Notes: generated from the letters alone by a model not told the origin. A stretch of DNA of 64,000 nt from Dendrocalamus latiflorus (GCA_017311315.1 CM029617.1:1468681-1532680), one strand, 5' to 3'. Shown: positions 1 to 11,450, numbered from the stretch's first letter. Program-made: numbers and translations.

Positions 1-3000
1 ACCGTCGGCCGCCCAAACCGCTGCCCCATCCAACTGGCGCCATCTCGGGCCATGCCATCACCCTCATCGGCTTCTTCGCCCACCCAACAACCCGTTTTGA
101 TGGTCGCCGGCGCCTCCCCGGCCGCTTCTCTTCGGTGCCACCGCCAGCCATTTCCACCCGCGCCGCCTTGCTCTGTTCTGAGCCACTCCGATCCCTTACC
201 TCTTCTAGCCAAACATAACCTTCTATGTCAGCCGAGCGCTCCCGCCCACTTGGTTAGCCGAGCGAAAGTGGTAGTCCCTGTGCCTTGGTCTTGAGTTCGA
301 ATCTGCCAGCCGCACAACGATACCCCGTTTTTCTAATTTTAGATTTTTGTAATACAATTTAATTAATAAAAATCAAGATAAATTTAGGGATAATCTAGAA
401 AAGCTAACAATTTTAATTGGGTCATAAAACCAGATTGTTTAGTATTTAAATATGGAATAGTTATCATGTATGAATAATTGTGCTCTCATTTTTTTTATTT
501 AAACCTACATATTAGTTAAGGCATTGCTAAAGAGAAACAACTTTGGCATTGCCATCTTAAATAAACCTTAGACGTAGATTTTGTAAAAATAAAAATATAA
601 CCCTATATAGCCAGCATTGCCAGATATCTAAATTAGAAATAGAACTAAGCCCAATAGAAACTAAAAGCATAGATAAAGTAATAATGGTACTATTAATTAA
701 ATCTTAATAATAGGATTAATTAAATTAGGTCTCTTCATAGAGTAAACTAAACAGTGGGGCGTTACCATAAAAATTTAAGTTAGAGATCATATTAATATAC
801 AATTACTAAAATATAATAGCCCTAGGATGTCGTACATTATAATGACCTAACCAATATGTGTATATACTCTAAAATAAACATTAAGCCATTAACACAAGTA
901 ATTAGGGTCACCTAAAATGATACATATCAAACCCTGTTCAGATTGCTAAGTTTAATTTAAAATAAAGCATAATAGTAGCTAAAGTATGAGCAACATAACA
1001 GTAGCGCCGTCAATTAAATCTTACCACTAGCTTTAGTATATATTTATATGAAGTATAATTATATATGTACAGCAAGTCGGGACTCGTATAAATAAACCAT
1101 AGTTTAGTAATAAATGGAGGCACATGAAATATCATACCACAAAAGGTTATAGACATAGGCTATAAATTTAACTCGGTAAACTAAGGTTTGCAAACATCAC
1201 TCATATAGATATACATATACATCATATGCCCTGAAAAGTAACACCCGACAAAATGATACCTACTCATAGGTCCACCCTAACTCATGGAACTTCCTTGATA
1301 AATATAAAAATAAATAAAAGAAATTGTTAATAAAAAGATCATGTCATCGTATTCTACCACCGACCTTACCTCCAATAACCCAAATAATCCATTAACTCAT
1401 AATAAAACTAAATCAAGTTTATTCAAATTTATTTGGATCTTTTGAGTTATTTGCTTTCATTTGGATTCAGTTGTTGACGCGTAATTAGAAACTGGAAGTC
1501 GTGAAGATTCAGTAGATCCAGCAAGATTAAGCTCGAAGCGAAGATAAAGGACAGAAACTCAAGAGAAAGCATCGTGTGAGCTCACGACCGCGGTAAACCG
1601 CGCAAGGCGAGTCAATACTTTGATCATGTTGAACCTACATTTCTGCAAATTACTTTGTTTTAAATTAACAAATTGCATTGCTGTTATTTTTATGCAAATG
1701 CATGCTAGATTTGATATTCTAGTTATATGCCATTGTTTACATTGAATAATATTACCCCTCCTTTGAGTATTTGAATGTGTGAACCTTGTCGCCCTAGCAA
1801 AAATATATTAGTAGCATTTCGAAAATAAGTCTGTAACCGTATGCCATGCTTAGCATTGATTAGGAACTCGGGGCAAGAAATTGTCCCAAGCACCACTTTT
1901 ATTCATGAGAAATTGGTTTGGGCAGTCATTGTGATAATGACTGGTATATGTTGGATATGATTATTTTACACTCCCAAGATCCCCAACTTGCTTAATTATC
2001 CGGGCGGATTGGTTCGATGGTGTGTATGTGTGTGGTGCAGTGATTGCACAAGTGGGTTAGTGGTAGACCGCCCAGATACCACTAAGGACTGAATCTTGTC
2101 ATGTCACCCGTGTAAAACAGCACAACCACAAGCTGGCAAAGTGTAGGCAGGGTTAACTAATTTGTATGGCTCTAAGGTGGTTACGTGAAGGTGTGAACAC
2201 GAGCAAAGGGATGGATGGTCGTATCCCCGCCTTTGCCCGTGATGGCTCACGAGGGACCCTTCCTGAGGGATGGTCGTATCCTACGGAAGATAGACCTTAG
2301 CGGGCGTAACCACAGTAGGACTATGCACTGTAACAATCCTGTGATAGTCTACTCAACCGCATGGCTAAGGAATCATGTGGGGCAACGGGTGGATTTATCT
2401 CTTGTGGGTAAAGTGTGCAAAACTCTGCAGAGTCAAAACTATTCGAATAGCCGTGCCCACGGTCAGGGGCAGACATGGGAACTTAACTAGATATAGTTCT
2501 GTTTACAAAAATATTGAAAAATGGGAATGGAAAAGTGGAAGGGCAGAGGAAAGCCCAGATTTGAGTTGTCCTGGGGGTCGTCCCAGTGGTTCCTGGGTGT
2601 CGTCCCAGTGTGTCCTGGATGTCGTTCCAGTAGTTCCTGGGTGTCGTCCCAATGTGTCCTGGATGTCGTTCCAGTGGTTCCTGGGTGTCGTCCCAATGTG
2701 TCCTAGATGTCGTTCCAGTGGGTCCTGGGTGTCGTCCCAGTGGTAAGTTAAGCGGCTATAACGCTGAAAAATGTCATACGGTGTGATGCCGTATGTATGA
2801 AGAAATTATAGTGATATTAGGCATATGGTGTGATGCCATATGTATGGAAATTCATATTAGTATTCCTTGAACATTATGCTTTTGTTCAAATGCTAGGTCT
2901 TAGGAATTTTTATGTAATTGTATTCAAAAGCACTCTTTGCAAAACAAAATAAACCTAAGCCATCCTTTGGTTAGCCATACATGTTACATATTGCAGTCTG

Positions 3001-3392
3001 TGTATTGATTCGCTGAGCACGGGGTCGGAGTGCTCACGCTCGCTTTTGCGGCAAAATTCAGAATCAGGAGTCAAATCACCTCGCCTCCGCAACAAGAGTG
3101 GACAAGCTGGCAGATAAGATGAAGATGAAGATGTCAAGGGCTAGGTCGCGAACCTCCAGTTGGCTGCCTGTGGGCATGTCCTGAAGGTCCCACCTGTGAG
3201 CTTCGTTCTTCCGCTGCTGCAATTTAGTGATTTCGGCCTCATCGGCCCATGTGTAAGTTTGTTATTATATTTACGTTTCCGCATGATATGTACTTTGATA
3301 TTCAGAACTGTAACTGTGTGCACTATCTACTGATCCAGGGAATAGTGCAATTAAACACAGTAGATTCCGGATTGTAAAATCTGGGTCTGACA
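1..3392 (+). repeat. Right-hand part of a large Gypsy-type LTR (3' LTR or solo LTR)
   Basis: The stretch matches the plan of the complete LTR at 7889-11450: a GC-rich start, an AT-rich middle, a match near a 'ctttgatcat' stretch (about 1618), the phrase 'aaactctgcagagtcaaa' near 2419, and 'cggggtcggagtgctcac' near 3019, which corresponds to 'cggggtcggagtactcag' in the intact LTR. It ends in TGACA at 3392. No primer-binding site follows, so this is a 3' LTR or a solo LTR in + orientation whose start lies before the window. What follows is part of a FAR1-like gene. The LTR is diverged from the intact copy, so it is a different family or an older one. No gene was recognised inside it. Confidence 0.7.
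2569..2744 (+). repeat. 22-bp tandem repeat, 8 copies, two alternating hairpin variants
   Basis: Eight head-to-tail 22-bp units start at 2569, 2591, 2613, 2635, 2657, 2679, 2701 and 2723. Each contains a short inverted repeat. Units 1, 2, 4, 6 and 8 have arms ctggg/cccag and units 3 and 5 have ctgga/tccag, both around a 6-base loop, mostly tgtcgt. Unit 7 is an imperfect variant (ctaga/tccag). It lies inside the LTR. Confidence 0.9.
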
Positions 3393-3504
3393 TAAATCCA
3401 ACCGTTCTAGCATATGAATTGTAGAAGTTATATGCATCATCTTCGGATTCAAACATCATGCCAACTTTTGGCACATTTCGAGAGGTCGAATTTTGGTCAT
3501 CAAC
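3393..3504 (-). pseudogene. FAR1/FHY3-like DNA-binding domain fragment, cut by an LTR
   Basis: On the minus strand an apparent splice acceptor (ttgtag, AG at 3505-3506) opens a frame starting VDDQNS. It reads through PKVGMMFESEDDAYNFYNSY and ends at ARTVGF. This is the start of the FAR1 domain found in FAR1/FHY3 light-signalling factors and related MULE-derived transposases. In the family GF is normally followed by a basic stretch. Here the reading ends exactly at the LTR terminus at 3392/3393. Only about 37 residues remain, so it cannot be told whether the source was a host FAR1-related gene or a MULE transposase. The GC-rich DNA to the right (3580-4280) could hold its first exon. Confidence 0.7.
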
Positions 3505-3574
3505 CTACAATGAAGCCATAACAGCCACTCAATTCCCAAATTCGAAGTATCTGATTAACAATTCATTGATCACA

Positions 3575-4480
3575 TAACTTCTACAATATTTGAAAGTAAT
3601 TGTCAAAGATTGGAAAATTGGAAAGATCCTGTGTTGGAAAGTCTTCCTCTTCGCCCATCAACCAACACCAGAGAAGTCGCTTCCTCCTTCGGTCAGTCCC
3701 CAGGGAAATTCGGCCATCAACCAACAACCGAGCATTGCATACCTCCGCCATGGGGGAAGCCGAACTGGCGCCCGGCAACATCGACGGCGGAGCGGCGAGG
3801 GCGCCGACGGCGAGTCCTTGCGCGACGCAATTGACGACGACGGCACGATCGGTGGCCGAAGGGAGGGGGGAAGGGCCGGCGCCATCGGGGGGCGGAACGA
3901 CGACAGCACGATCACGATCGGTGGCCGACGAGACGGGGGAAGGGGCGGCGCCACCGGGGGGCGCAGCGCGGAGGTCACGCACGGCGCAGAGGTCGTCGTC
4001 GGCCACGGCCGCCTCACGCTCCGAGTAGGTGGAGGCGACGTAGAGGGGGGAAGGGGCGGCGCCACCGGGGGCGGAACTCCATGCACCTCCATGCAGACCG
4101 GGGTCGGGAGGCGGGAAGCTCTACGGGGAGGCGGGAAGCTCTACGGTGCGGAGACGGGAGAGCGGCTCGCGCGGAGAAAAGCAGACGGCGCGGAGAAAAG
4201 GAGACGGCACGGGAGGGCGTCGCGCGGAGAGATTCGGGCGGAGGACGTGTCGCCCATCCGCGCTGTGTCCACATGAGGGCTCGATGGGGTCAGTCCCCAG
4301 AGAAGTCGTTTCCGAGGTTGTGGACGGACGACTCCTTTCCGCGCAACGCTTGACGTTTTCCTGTCGCATGCATGCGGCGTCCAAATCCCATCCGTCGCAC
4401 CGGCCAATCTGGTTTTCTGCGCGTTCCTGTCTCCCTCGTCTGCGTATGTCCAAAGTTCTCTTCTCGTAACCGGCCTCGTT
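3575..4480. other. GC-rich low-complexity region with short direct repeats
   Basis: The stretch is very GC-rich and open in several frames on both strands, as expected from base composition. A G-rich block ending in 'ggggaaggggcggcgccacc' recurs, with variation, near 3860, 3935 and 4050. A 17-bp unit containing 'aggcgggaagctctac' is duplicated near 4108-4146. It may be the 5' exon or promoter of the broken FAR1-like gene on the minus strand (an open frame starting MADDDL, 3581-4006), but no family resemblance supports coding. DNA at 4480-4802 shows nothing recognisable. Confidence 0.4.
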
Positions 4481-4805
4481 TCGGTTTAAAGAATCCCAGG
4501 TAGGTTTTGAAAGCTCGCCTTTTTTTTTTCTTTCTTCTTTGGCTGAACTAGGTGTAGCGTGGCTTCTAAGGCATGCTCCAAATTAAATCTTGGAGAAGAA
4601 ACATTTTTGTTTAGACAAAAGGGATCAGCCCTTGCTTTGTTGAAAGCGTAAAGTAAGATAAAACGGTAGGTAAAGCGCGTGGTATACTGAAAACTTGCTG
4701 GTTTCCGAAATCAGCTAGTGTCCATTTCTTATCTTGATACTAGCTTCCAAAACCTGGTGTCGATTATCATGGCTGCTTCATGCCTTTTTCTCTCTCTAAG
4801 AATAA

Positions 4806-6054
4806 GGGCCTGTTTGGGACAGCTCCGCTCCAGCTTTTTCAACTTTACTCCAAACTTGTCTAGCCAAACATGTCCAACTCCAAGAACTCTGCTCCAAGAA
4901 AAAGGTGGAGTTGAAGGCCTACTCCACGTTTTTTCTGGAGCTCCTCAAGGGGTACTCCAGAAACTGAAGTTTTGTATCTCCTCATGGAGTTGGGGGAAAA
5001 TTACCCACCACTGCCATTACACAATTCATCTCCTCCGTACCGATTCGATTTCTTTTCCTTCTCCACTGCGAGCTCCCCCACTACATCCTATAGCAGCTGT
5101 TCATCTCAATCACCGGCTTGCCACTGTAATCCCCGCGGATCCTGGGGTTGAAGTGCAGTATCCTGGGCGGCGCCTCCCCGTCCACCGCCTTGGTGCCCAC
5201 CAGCTCGACCATGAACTGCGACACCATGAGGGGAGCCTCCCCGTCCTTGCGCTCGGCGATCTTGGGGTCGTACTCCGGCCGCGCGGCCCTCGGGCGCGCC
5301 ACCACCGTCACGTGCGACCCCACTGCGAGCCCGCACGGAAGCTCCACCGTCCGGACCCCGTCCGCGGGGAGCTGGTCCGCGTGCACCGAGATCGAGGAGG
5401 GGCAGGTCGGGGAGGACGGGGGCCGGGACGGGGCTAACGCCGAGGCGGTCCGGAGGTGCGCGAGGTGGGGCTTGGCGGCGGCGAAGGCGTTAGCGGTGGT
5501 GCCGTCGAATGGGGTGGCGGTTGAGTTGGGCCTGGGGAGGAGGAGGAGGGAGGAGAAGAACGGGAGCGGGGAAAGCCGGCTTGGCGGGCCGGACCGAGGA
5601 GAGCAAGGAGGTGAAGGCCGACGCCTCGAGCTCGCGGCGGCGCGGGTGATGGGTGTCCAGCGACGACGACGACGATCTGGAGAAGGCGAGGGAGGGGAGC
5701 TCGAAGAGGAGGAGGAAGGCGAGGTATCCTGCGGCGGCGGCTAGGAGGGCCAAAATATTTGTTTTTTGGTTTTCTCGAATAAATTAATTGTGATTATAAT
5801 ATTTTACATCATATTTCAATTGGCAACAAAAAATATTCAGTTACATATGCTCTGCACACATTAAAACATACAGCAAACATCATTCAGGGGCACATTGGAC
5901 CTTTCTTAGGGAAACCTCATATTCCTGGAGCTGGAGTTAGGCTGCGTGCCAAACAGGATCACCTTATCCAGGAACTCCACAGTGGAGCTGCTCCATGGTA
6001 GAGTTGGTGGAGCAGAGCTGGAAAAACTGGAGCAGAGCAGTCCCAAACAGGCCC
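4806..6054. mobile_element. Non-autonomous PIF/Harbinger-type element carrying a captured gene fragment
   Basis: The left end GGGCCTGTTTGGGACAGCTC and the right end, read inverted as GGGCCTGTTTGGGACTGCTC, form terminal inverted repeats that continue imperfectly for about 47 bp. The element is flanked by TAA at 4803-4805 and 6055-6057, the 3-bp target preference of PIF/Harbinger. No transposase is present. The GC-rich centre (about 5085-5750) is a piece of a host galactosyltransferase gene in inverted orientation, so this is a Pack-type element of 1249 bp. Confidence 0.88.
5085..5753 (-). pseudogene. Captured fragment of hydroxyproline O-galactosyltransferase (GALT2-6 type)
   Basis: Read from about 5750 downward, the frame begins with a hydrophobic anchor (AGYLAFLLLFELPSLAF) typical of type II Golgi glycosyltransferases. 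After a frameshift near 5530-5600 it continues at about 5520-5085 through HADQLPADGVRTVELPCGL, PLMVSQFMVEL and ILHFNPRIRGDYSGKP to NSCYRM. This is the anchor, stem and start of the galectin-like domain of the enzymes that add the first galactose to arabinogalactan-protein hydroxyproline. The catalytic GT31 domain is absent. No start codon precedes the anchor; the frame opens on TTG. After NSCYRM comes TAG and then TGGGG, where the family has a glutamine codon and Trp-Gly, so one C-to-T change (CAG to TAG) explains the stop. The family call is from memory of its conserved blocks and is strong. Confidence 0.82.
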
Positions 6055-6357
6055 TAAGTCGTCCAACAATTAACTTCTATCGTATATGGTACTGTATATG
6101 TATTATGTTTGTATCAATTTAGTCCATATCATCCGGACTGATAAATAGAACATCTATTTATTTATTACAATCTTATAAGATTTCTATCTAGAAAGAAACG
6201 AAGATTCGAGTCCAACTTCCATAGTACAAGGCAAACAACCACCATCTCAACACGAAGGTAGCCAAGTTCAAGAAAGGACTTTAATGCATAAATTTAAATC
6301 AAGAGGATAAGCATAAACAAACGAAAGGTAGGAGTTGTTAGTGCCTATACCATGATG

Positions 6358-6615
6358 GCTCGGCGTTTATATTAGATTTTATTGATAGCTTTTGGTTTTG
6401 CCTGATAAACAATAAAGTGTTGCAAAGTTTATAGAGAGATACTTATGTGTAATTTTAGCCGATATAAATAAAGTCACTACAGTGTCTACTAAAATCTACT
6501 AGCAGATTCTAAATTGAAAATACACTCCGTTTGAAAAGTGAATTCTATAAAAAAAAGATATTTATCATAGAAAACAGTTTTTAAAAACCAAAGCTAACAG
6601 GCTTTTGCTGACAAG
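6358..6615. repeat. Degenerate MITE of the GGCCTGTTCTTTT family
   Basis: The central part (about 6425-6612: 'cgatataaataaagtc', 'aaaatctactagcagat', 'tttaaaaaccaaag') follows the same order as the MITEs at 35188-35410 and 39221-39450. The ends are too decayed for a target duplication to be assigned. DNA at 6058-6357 and 6616-6725 shows nothing else I can name. Confidence 0.45.
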
Positions 6616-6728
6616 AAAATGTGTTGTACTGTACCATACCCAGAGAAGTCTGACGAGCGCTAAAACCGCAAAAAGTGTGCTCTGCTCCTCTTCCAGAAAC
6701 GGGTGTTGGGTTGATGCCCCTCACCTTA

Positions 6729-7015
6729 GAGCATCTCCAAGAGATACTCTATATGGCTCTTAATGTTTAAATTTTAGAGTTGAAGGGTAAAAAGTAGCTC
6801 TAACAGATTCCCAAATAGACTCCCAAAAATAGAATATACCCAAAAAATAGGCTCTCGCTCTCTACTTATAGAGGATGATCTAGGCTCCCAATACTGTTTT
6901 TCTAGTTTAAGGTATCTGTTGAAGGGAATGATTATTTTGGGATCTTATATCGTGATTAGGATCTGTAAAAAGAGATTTAGGGTGTGAATTTATTGGGCAT
7001 CTCTTAAAGATGCTC
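6729..7015. mobile_element. Tourist-like MITE, TTA target duplication
   Basis: The ends GAGCATCTCCAAGAGAT and, inverted, GAGCATCTTTAAGAGAT form inverted repeats flanked by TTA at 6726-6728 and 7016-7018. It is 287 bp with no coding capacity. Confidence 0.85.
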
Positions 7016-7245
7016 TTAGCCTCCAAAGAAGGCAAACGAAGACAGACTCCCAACTTTTTCGCGAATCAAGTGGTCCCATCTCTCAACAATCGACTCGGCG
7101 GAAAAGTTCATGTAGTGTCGTACGCGTGCCCTCACAGTCCACAGCAACTTGGCACAAAGCTGATAAGTAATTTTAAAAAAAGCATTTAAATATCCGAAAT
7201 TCCTAAAGTAGCTGGGAATGGACCACTGCTCGTGTCGATGGGATC

Positions 7246-7868
7246 GTCTTTACTGCCGAATCAAATAGCTTAGCCAGCCAGAGTCTAGTTTGATAAGAAA
7301 ACGAGGTGGTTGTACGAAATTTGTCGAATTATTGAATAGCCGGCATTCTTTTGGTAACGCACGGTGTCTTTACTGCCGACGCAAATAGCTTAGCCAGCCA
7401 GAGTCTAGTTTGTTAAGAAAACGAAGTGGTTGTATGAAATTTGTCGAATTACTGAATAGCCGGCATTCTTTTGGTAACGCACGGTGTCTTTACTGTCGAA
7501 TCAAATAGCTTAGGTGGTGCTCGGTTGAGTTGAAATTTTATAGTTTATGGTTGATATTACACTGTAGCTGGTTGATATTACACTGTAGCTGATGGTGGCT
7601 TATTTGTCATAATTAAATTTAAAAAAATAGAAAAAAACGGGTTAGCCCAGCACGTATAATGCAAACGAATACGGGAAAAAAACCTGGCAAAAAAGCTCAA
7701 AAAATCCGAAAAAAATAGAGACGAAATTTAGAAAAAGTAAAAAATAAGTCAGAAGCTAAAAGCTCAAATCCAAACGAGCGGCCAGTCAGGTCTAGTTTGA
7801 TAAGAAAACGAAGTGGTTGTACGAAATTTGTCGAATTACTGAATAGCCGGCATTCTTTTGGTAACTCA
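7246..7868 (+). repeat. 120-bp tandem repeat, about 3 copies, interrupted by a MITE
   Basis: Units beginning 'gtctttactgcc' start at 7246 and 7366, and a third beginning 'gtctttactgtc' starts at 7486, an exact period of 120. The third unit is split after 'aatagcttag' by a MITE (about 7512-7788) and resumes with 'gtctagtttgataagaaaac', ending in 'ttttggtaactcacg'. The following 20 bases lead into the Gypsy insertion at 7889. Confidence 0.88.
7512..7788. mobile_element. MITE inside the third 120-bp unit
   Basis: It interrupts the 120-bp repeat. Its interior matches the reverse complement of the MITE at 44207-44491 ('actgtagctg', 'ggcttattt..cataattaaa', 'ttagccca..acgtataat'). Both copies have two 'actgtagctg' blocks; here they sit in a duplicated stretch 'ttgatattacactgtagctg' (about 7550-7592). 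Exact ends are uncertain by a few bases. Confidence 0.7.
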
Positions 7869-7888
7869 CGTCGCCCACGTACACCCCG

Positions 7889-10800
7889 TGAAAAGTCCCC
7901 AAAATTCAAAACCAGAAAAATTTGTGATTTTTGCTGCATTTTTGAGTGAATTTTGAAAACTTTCCTTTTCGGGAAAGTTTTGCCGGAATCCGCTTTCCGT
8001 TTTCGGCCGGACGCCTTTTCCTTGGCTTGGCGCCCCGCCTCCCTTTCCGTTTTCCCCGCTGCCCGGCTTCCTTCTCCGCTGGCTCCTTCCCCTCTCCCGC
8101 AGCGCCTCCCCGCTCCCTCCTCCCGTTGGCGCCTCTGCCCCCTCCCTCTCTCTCGCTTGCGCTGGCGCCACCCCGACCCCGCCTTCTCCCTCGCCCAGCG
8201 CCTCCCTCCGCTCCCCCTTGCCCGCTGGCACCCCGGCTCTTGCCCGCTTTCTCTTCGCGCACGCGCGGAGCGCTGCGCCTGCGTCGCCCCGCACCGCCTC
8301 AACGCCGCCCTCGGATCCCTCTCGCGCCCCGCCGCCCCGGACCGAAACTGGCAGCATCTCCGCTCCACGTGTCGCCATTCTTCTGCCCCGACCCCACCTG
8401 CCAGCGGCCGTCTACTCCCTCTCCGCGCGCGGACGCACTCCTCCGCCCATGCCGCAGCTCCACCTACTCCCTCTCCCGTCCAGTCGCCATTACTCCCCTG
8501 GCAGCACCCCGTCACCTCCATCCCGCGGAGAAGACACCCCCACCAGCTCCTGTTGACCTCCGGCCGCGCCCGTTGCCTTCTCCCCGAAGCTTTCCTCCTC
8601 CCTCGCTCGGGTATAAAACCCCCTCCCCGCTGCTCTCCTACCCCCTTTGCTTCCCGAGCGGCTCCACTGCCCCCATTCTCCTCCCATCACTCCCGTGCAG
8701 CTCCCCGAGCTACCGATTGAACCCCCGTCGCTCCAGTCGCCGCCGCCATCGTCCCCTGCGCCGGCGACCCCGTAACTCGGATCTCCCTCCTCCTCCCTTC
8801 ATTCCTCGATTGCATTCGGTTGAAGCTTCCTCCCCATCCCCTGACCGCCGTGGTAACCCTTGCAGGCCCGGTGATCGCCCGAGCAGCTCTGCCGTCGAAG
8901 CCCCCTTTCGGCCGCCGCCCCTCTCCGTGGCCAGCCTTCTCTGAGACTTCGCAGCTCCCACCTCCGCCGCCAAGGTGAGCCTCCCCCTCCCCTGCCGGTG
9001 TAGCCGCCGCAGATTGGGCCCGTTTGGCGCCGGTAGCCCCCTCCACCGCCGGGGACCCGAACCTCCCCTCTTTGCCTCCTGCCGTCCCCTCTGATCCCCT
9101 TGCCTCCCAGTCGCCCAAAACGGGTTTCCCTCGTCGAGAGCTAGCCGCCGGTACCTTCCCTTGCCGCCGGAGTCCATGGCTGTCGCCGGAGAGCGGAGGC
9201 GCTGCCCCTCTGCCTTTTTGCCATGCGCGCCCGGCGAGAGGTAGGAGACGAGGGACGTGGCCCCTCCTCCGCCGCTCGATCCTCCCCGTCGCCTTTTAAC
9301 GTCGACCGCCCGATGGCATCAAGCCGCAGCCGTCCGATCCTCTTAAAACTCCCGCCCCACATCCGTTGGATCTCTCTCATACCGCTTCGCCCGCCCTCAC
9401 CGTTCCCTGCCGTCCGATCTGCCCCGCAGCCCATCTCGTCCGTTCGCCCCGCGTCGCCCCGCTGCCGTCCGCCCCAAGCCACGCGTCGGCCATCCGAGCC
9501 GTGCGGGCGCAGCGCAGGCGGGCCGTCTCCCCTCGGCCCATCTCCCTCTCCCGCGCGCGCGTGCGCGAAATCCCGCGGGCCGCGCGTTCAAACCCCGGGC
9601 CAGGCCGCACTGTAGCCGAAGGCCGGCCCATCACTGTTCACAGCATTTTCCAGAGTTTTATTCTTTTCTAAAATCCCAGGAAATCCAAATAAATCCTAGA
9701 AAATCACAGAAAATCCCAAAAATTCCCAAATTTCACCACTTTGCTCCAAATAATATTCCAGACCCATTGGTGACCTCCATTTCCACAAATTCCTCCCAGA
9801 TAAATTCCTAAAATTCCCCATTTGGAGATTTATGCATTTTACTCCTTTTTAAATAGTTTATTTTCCCTCGCTTGATTAGTCTCAAGCCGGATTTATTTAT
9901 TTTGTATGTTTACGCTAGTTTCGAAGACCCCGGAAGTTCAAGTGCAGTTTCAGGAGCCAGGAGGTTCTTCGTTCGAGCTAGCCGAGTTCGTCCCGGTTTA
10001 CGGCAAGTCCCAAATCCTTTGATCATATTGTATCCCATAATGTTTAAATATGTTAATACATTATTTGCATTGAGCTAGTTCTGAAATGTTAGTTCAAAAT
10101 AAAATAAAATGTTTAGAATGACATGTTATGTAGTTAATCCTACCACCGTTAAATGCCCCGTTAAATTTGTTGCCATGCCTTTGTAACCCTAGAATTAATT
10201 ATCTGTTATTCTAGATAAATTGTAAGTTATTATTATCATGCAAAGTCTTACACTGTTAAGGTTGTGGCTGCGGGCCAATAGAATTTGGAAAACCCGACTC
10301 TAGGGCAGGGTAGTATGGGATGCCGTGCCCTAGGGCGGAGTATGTCGACGTGTAAGATAGGGTAAGGGGGGCTGTGGTGCGCCGCGAGACGGTTTTCGCC
10401 CGCCTCTTACCCTGGGTTGCAGGTTGCGGACCTGGCCGGGGTTGCGGACTCCGGGGGAAAAATATAAGGACTAGACCCTTACGCTGAGCAATTGACATGG
10501 TGACCGCTCAACCACAGGAGTTGACTTATCAACACTGGTTTAGTAGCTGCTCAACTCGATTGAAACTCTACAGGTGTTGTGGAGAAGGTGTTTGGGTAAC
10601 AAAGGTTAGGCAGACCGTGATTGGGTGCCTAACAACGGTAGAGTTCACTCGAAGCGGCACCGTTTTCTTTTCTTTGTGTGTGTGTGTGTGAGCGAGCCAG
10701 ACCCGAGTGAATTCTACCGGGTAGAGCCTATATAAAGAGTTGAGCAGTGAAACGACCTGGCTTTCTTAACTCTTTAGCGGGAGTTAAGGGATCGTGTGGG

Positions 10801-11450
10801 TAAAGCTGAGCAAACTCTGCAGAGTCAAATAAATGGTATTCGAATACGCCGTGCTCCCGGTTATTGGAGCTGTGTCACTTGGGTGATTCCAGCCGCGAAG
10901 CTTAAGTAGTTTTGTACATACTTTAACTTGATTAGTTGGTTAATGAACTCTTCGTGAAAACCCCTGAGTTCTTGAGAAGTAGTTTTGGGTCCATTTTGAA
11001 AAATGATTGCAAAATAAAACTGCATCCACTCAAAATTAATAAACCAAGTATACTCCCTTCCTTTGTTGATCCATGCAAGTAGTAAGTTAGGGTTTCCCTT
11101 GTGATTTGCTGAGTACGGGGTCGGAGTACTCAGGCTTGCTATGCCACAGATACCAGAAGGAAAAGAAGACAATTCAAGATTTCGTGTTGGAAAGGTCTCC
11201 CCGTCGAAGACCCGAGGCTTTAGGTCTTGGCCGCGCTCAAGCGGATCTTGGAGTTTTTGTAATGTAAGTATACTTTGGGCTTGCACGCCCCGCTTTTGAA
11301 AATGGATGTTAATCCGTATGTAAAATATATGCTGGACTTTTGTTGTAAGCATGCAATGGTATACTCTTGCGCGACGTTCCATAACTGTTCATGCGTGAAT
11401 AGTTGCGGAATGCCGTGTCCGTACGCGCCCCTGGAAACGGGGGCGTTACA
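7889..11450 (+). repeat. 5' LTR of the complete Gypsy element
   Basis: The LTR runs TG...CA, 3562 bp. It holds a GC-rich first 1.7 kb, an AT-rich middle and a (GT)n tract near 10674. The GC-rich part opens long frames on both strands (for example 7946-8944); these are compositional and are present identically in the other LTR. Confidence 0.93.
8611..8620 (+). promoter_or_regulatory. Candidate TATA box in the Gypsy 5' LTR
   Basis: GTATAAAACC lies in a CT-rich context that would suit a plant core promoter (copy in the 3' LTR at 25467-25476). A second candidate, TATATAAAG, lies at about 10729 (3' copy about 27585). Which one starts the genomic RNA cannot be read from sequence. Confidence 0.5.

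Noticed and set aside
286..318. tRNA-like 'gagttcgaatctgcc' T-arm
   Set aside because: No acceptor stem, anticodon arm or D-arm could be paired around it; the word occurs within LTR sequence.
3590..4276. A 228-codon plus-strand frame in the GC-rich region
   Set aside because: Gly/Arg-rich in all frames; no family resemblance; explained by G-rich repeats.
7946..8944. A 332-codon open frame and others in the GC-rich part of the Gypsy LTR (same at 24802-25800)
   Set aside because: No family resemblance; Pro/Arg/Ser-rich in every frame on both strands; lies wholly inside the LTR, and identity between copies is explained by LTR identity.
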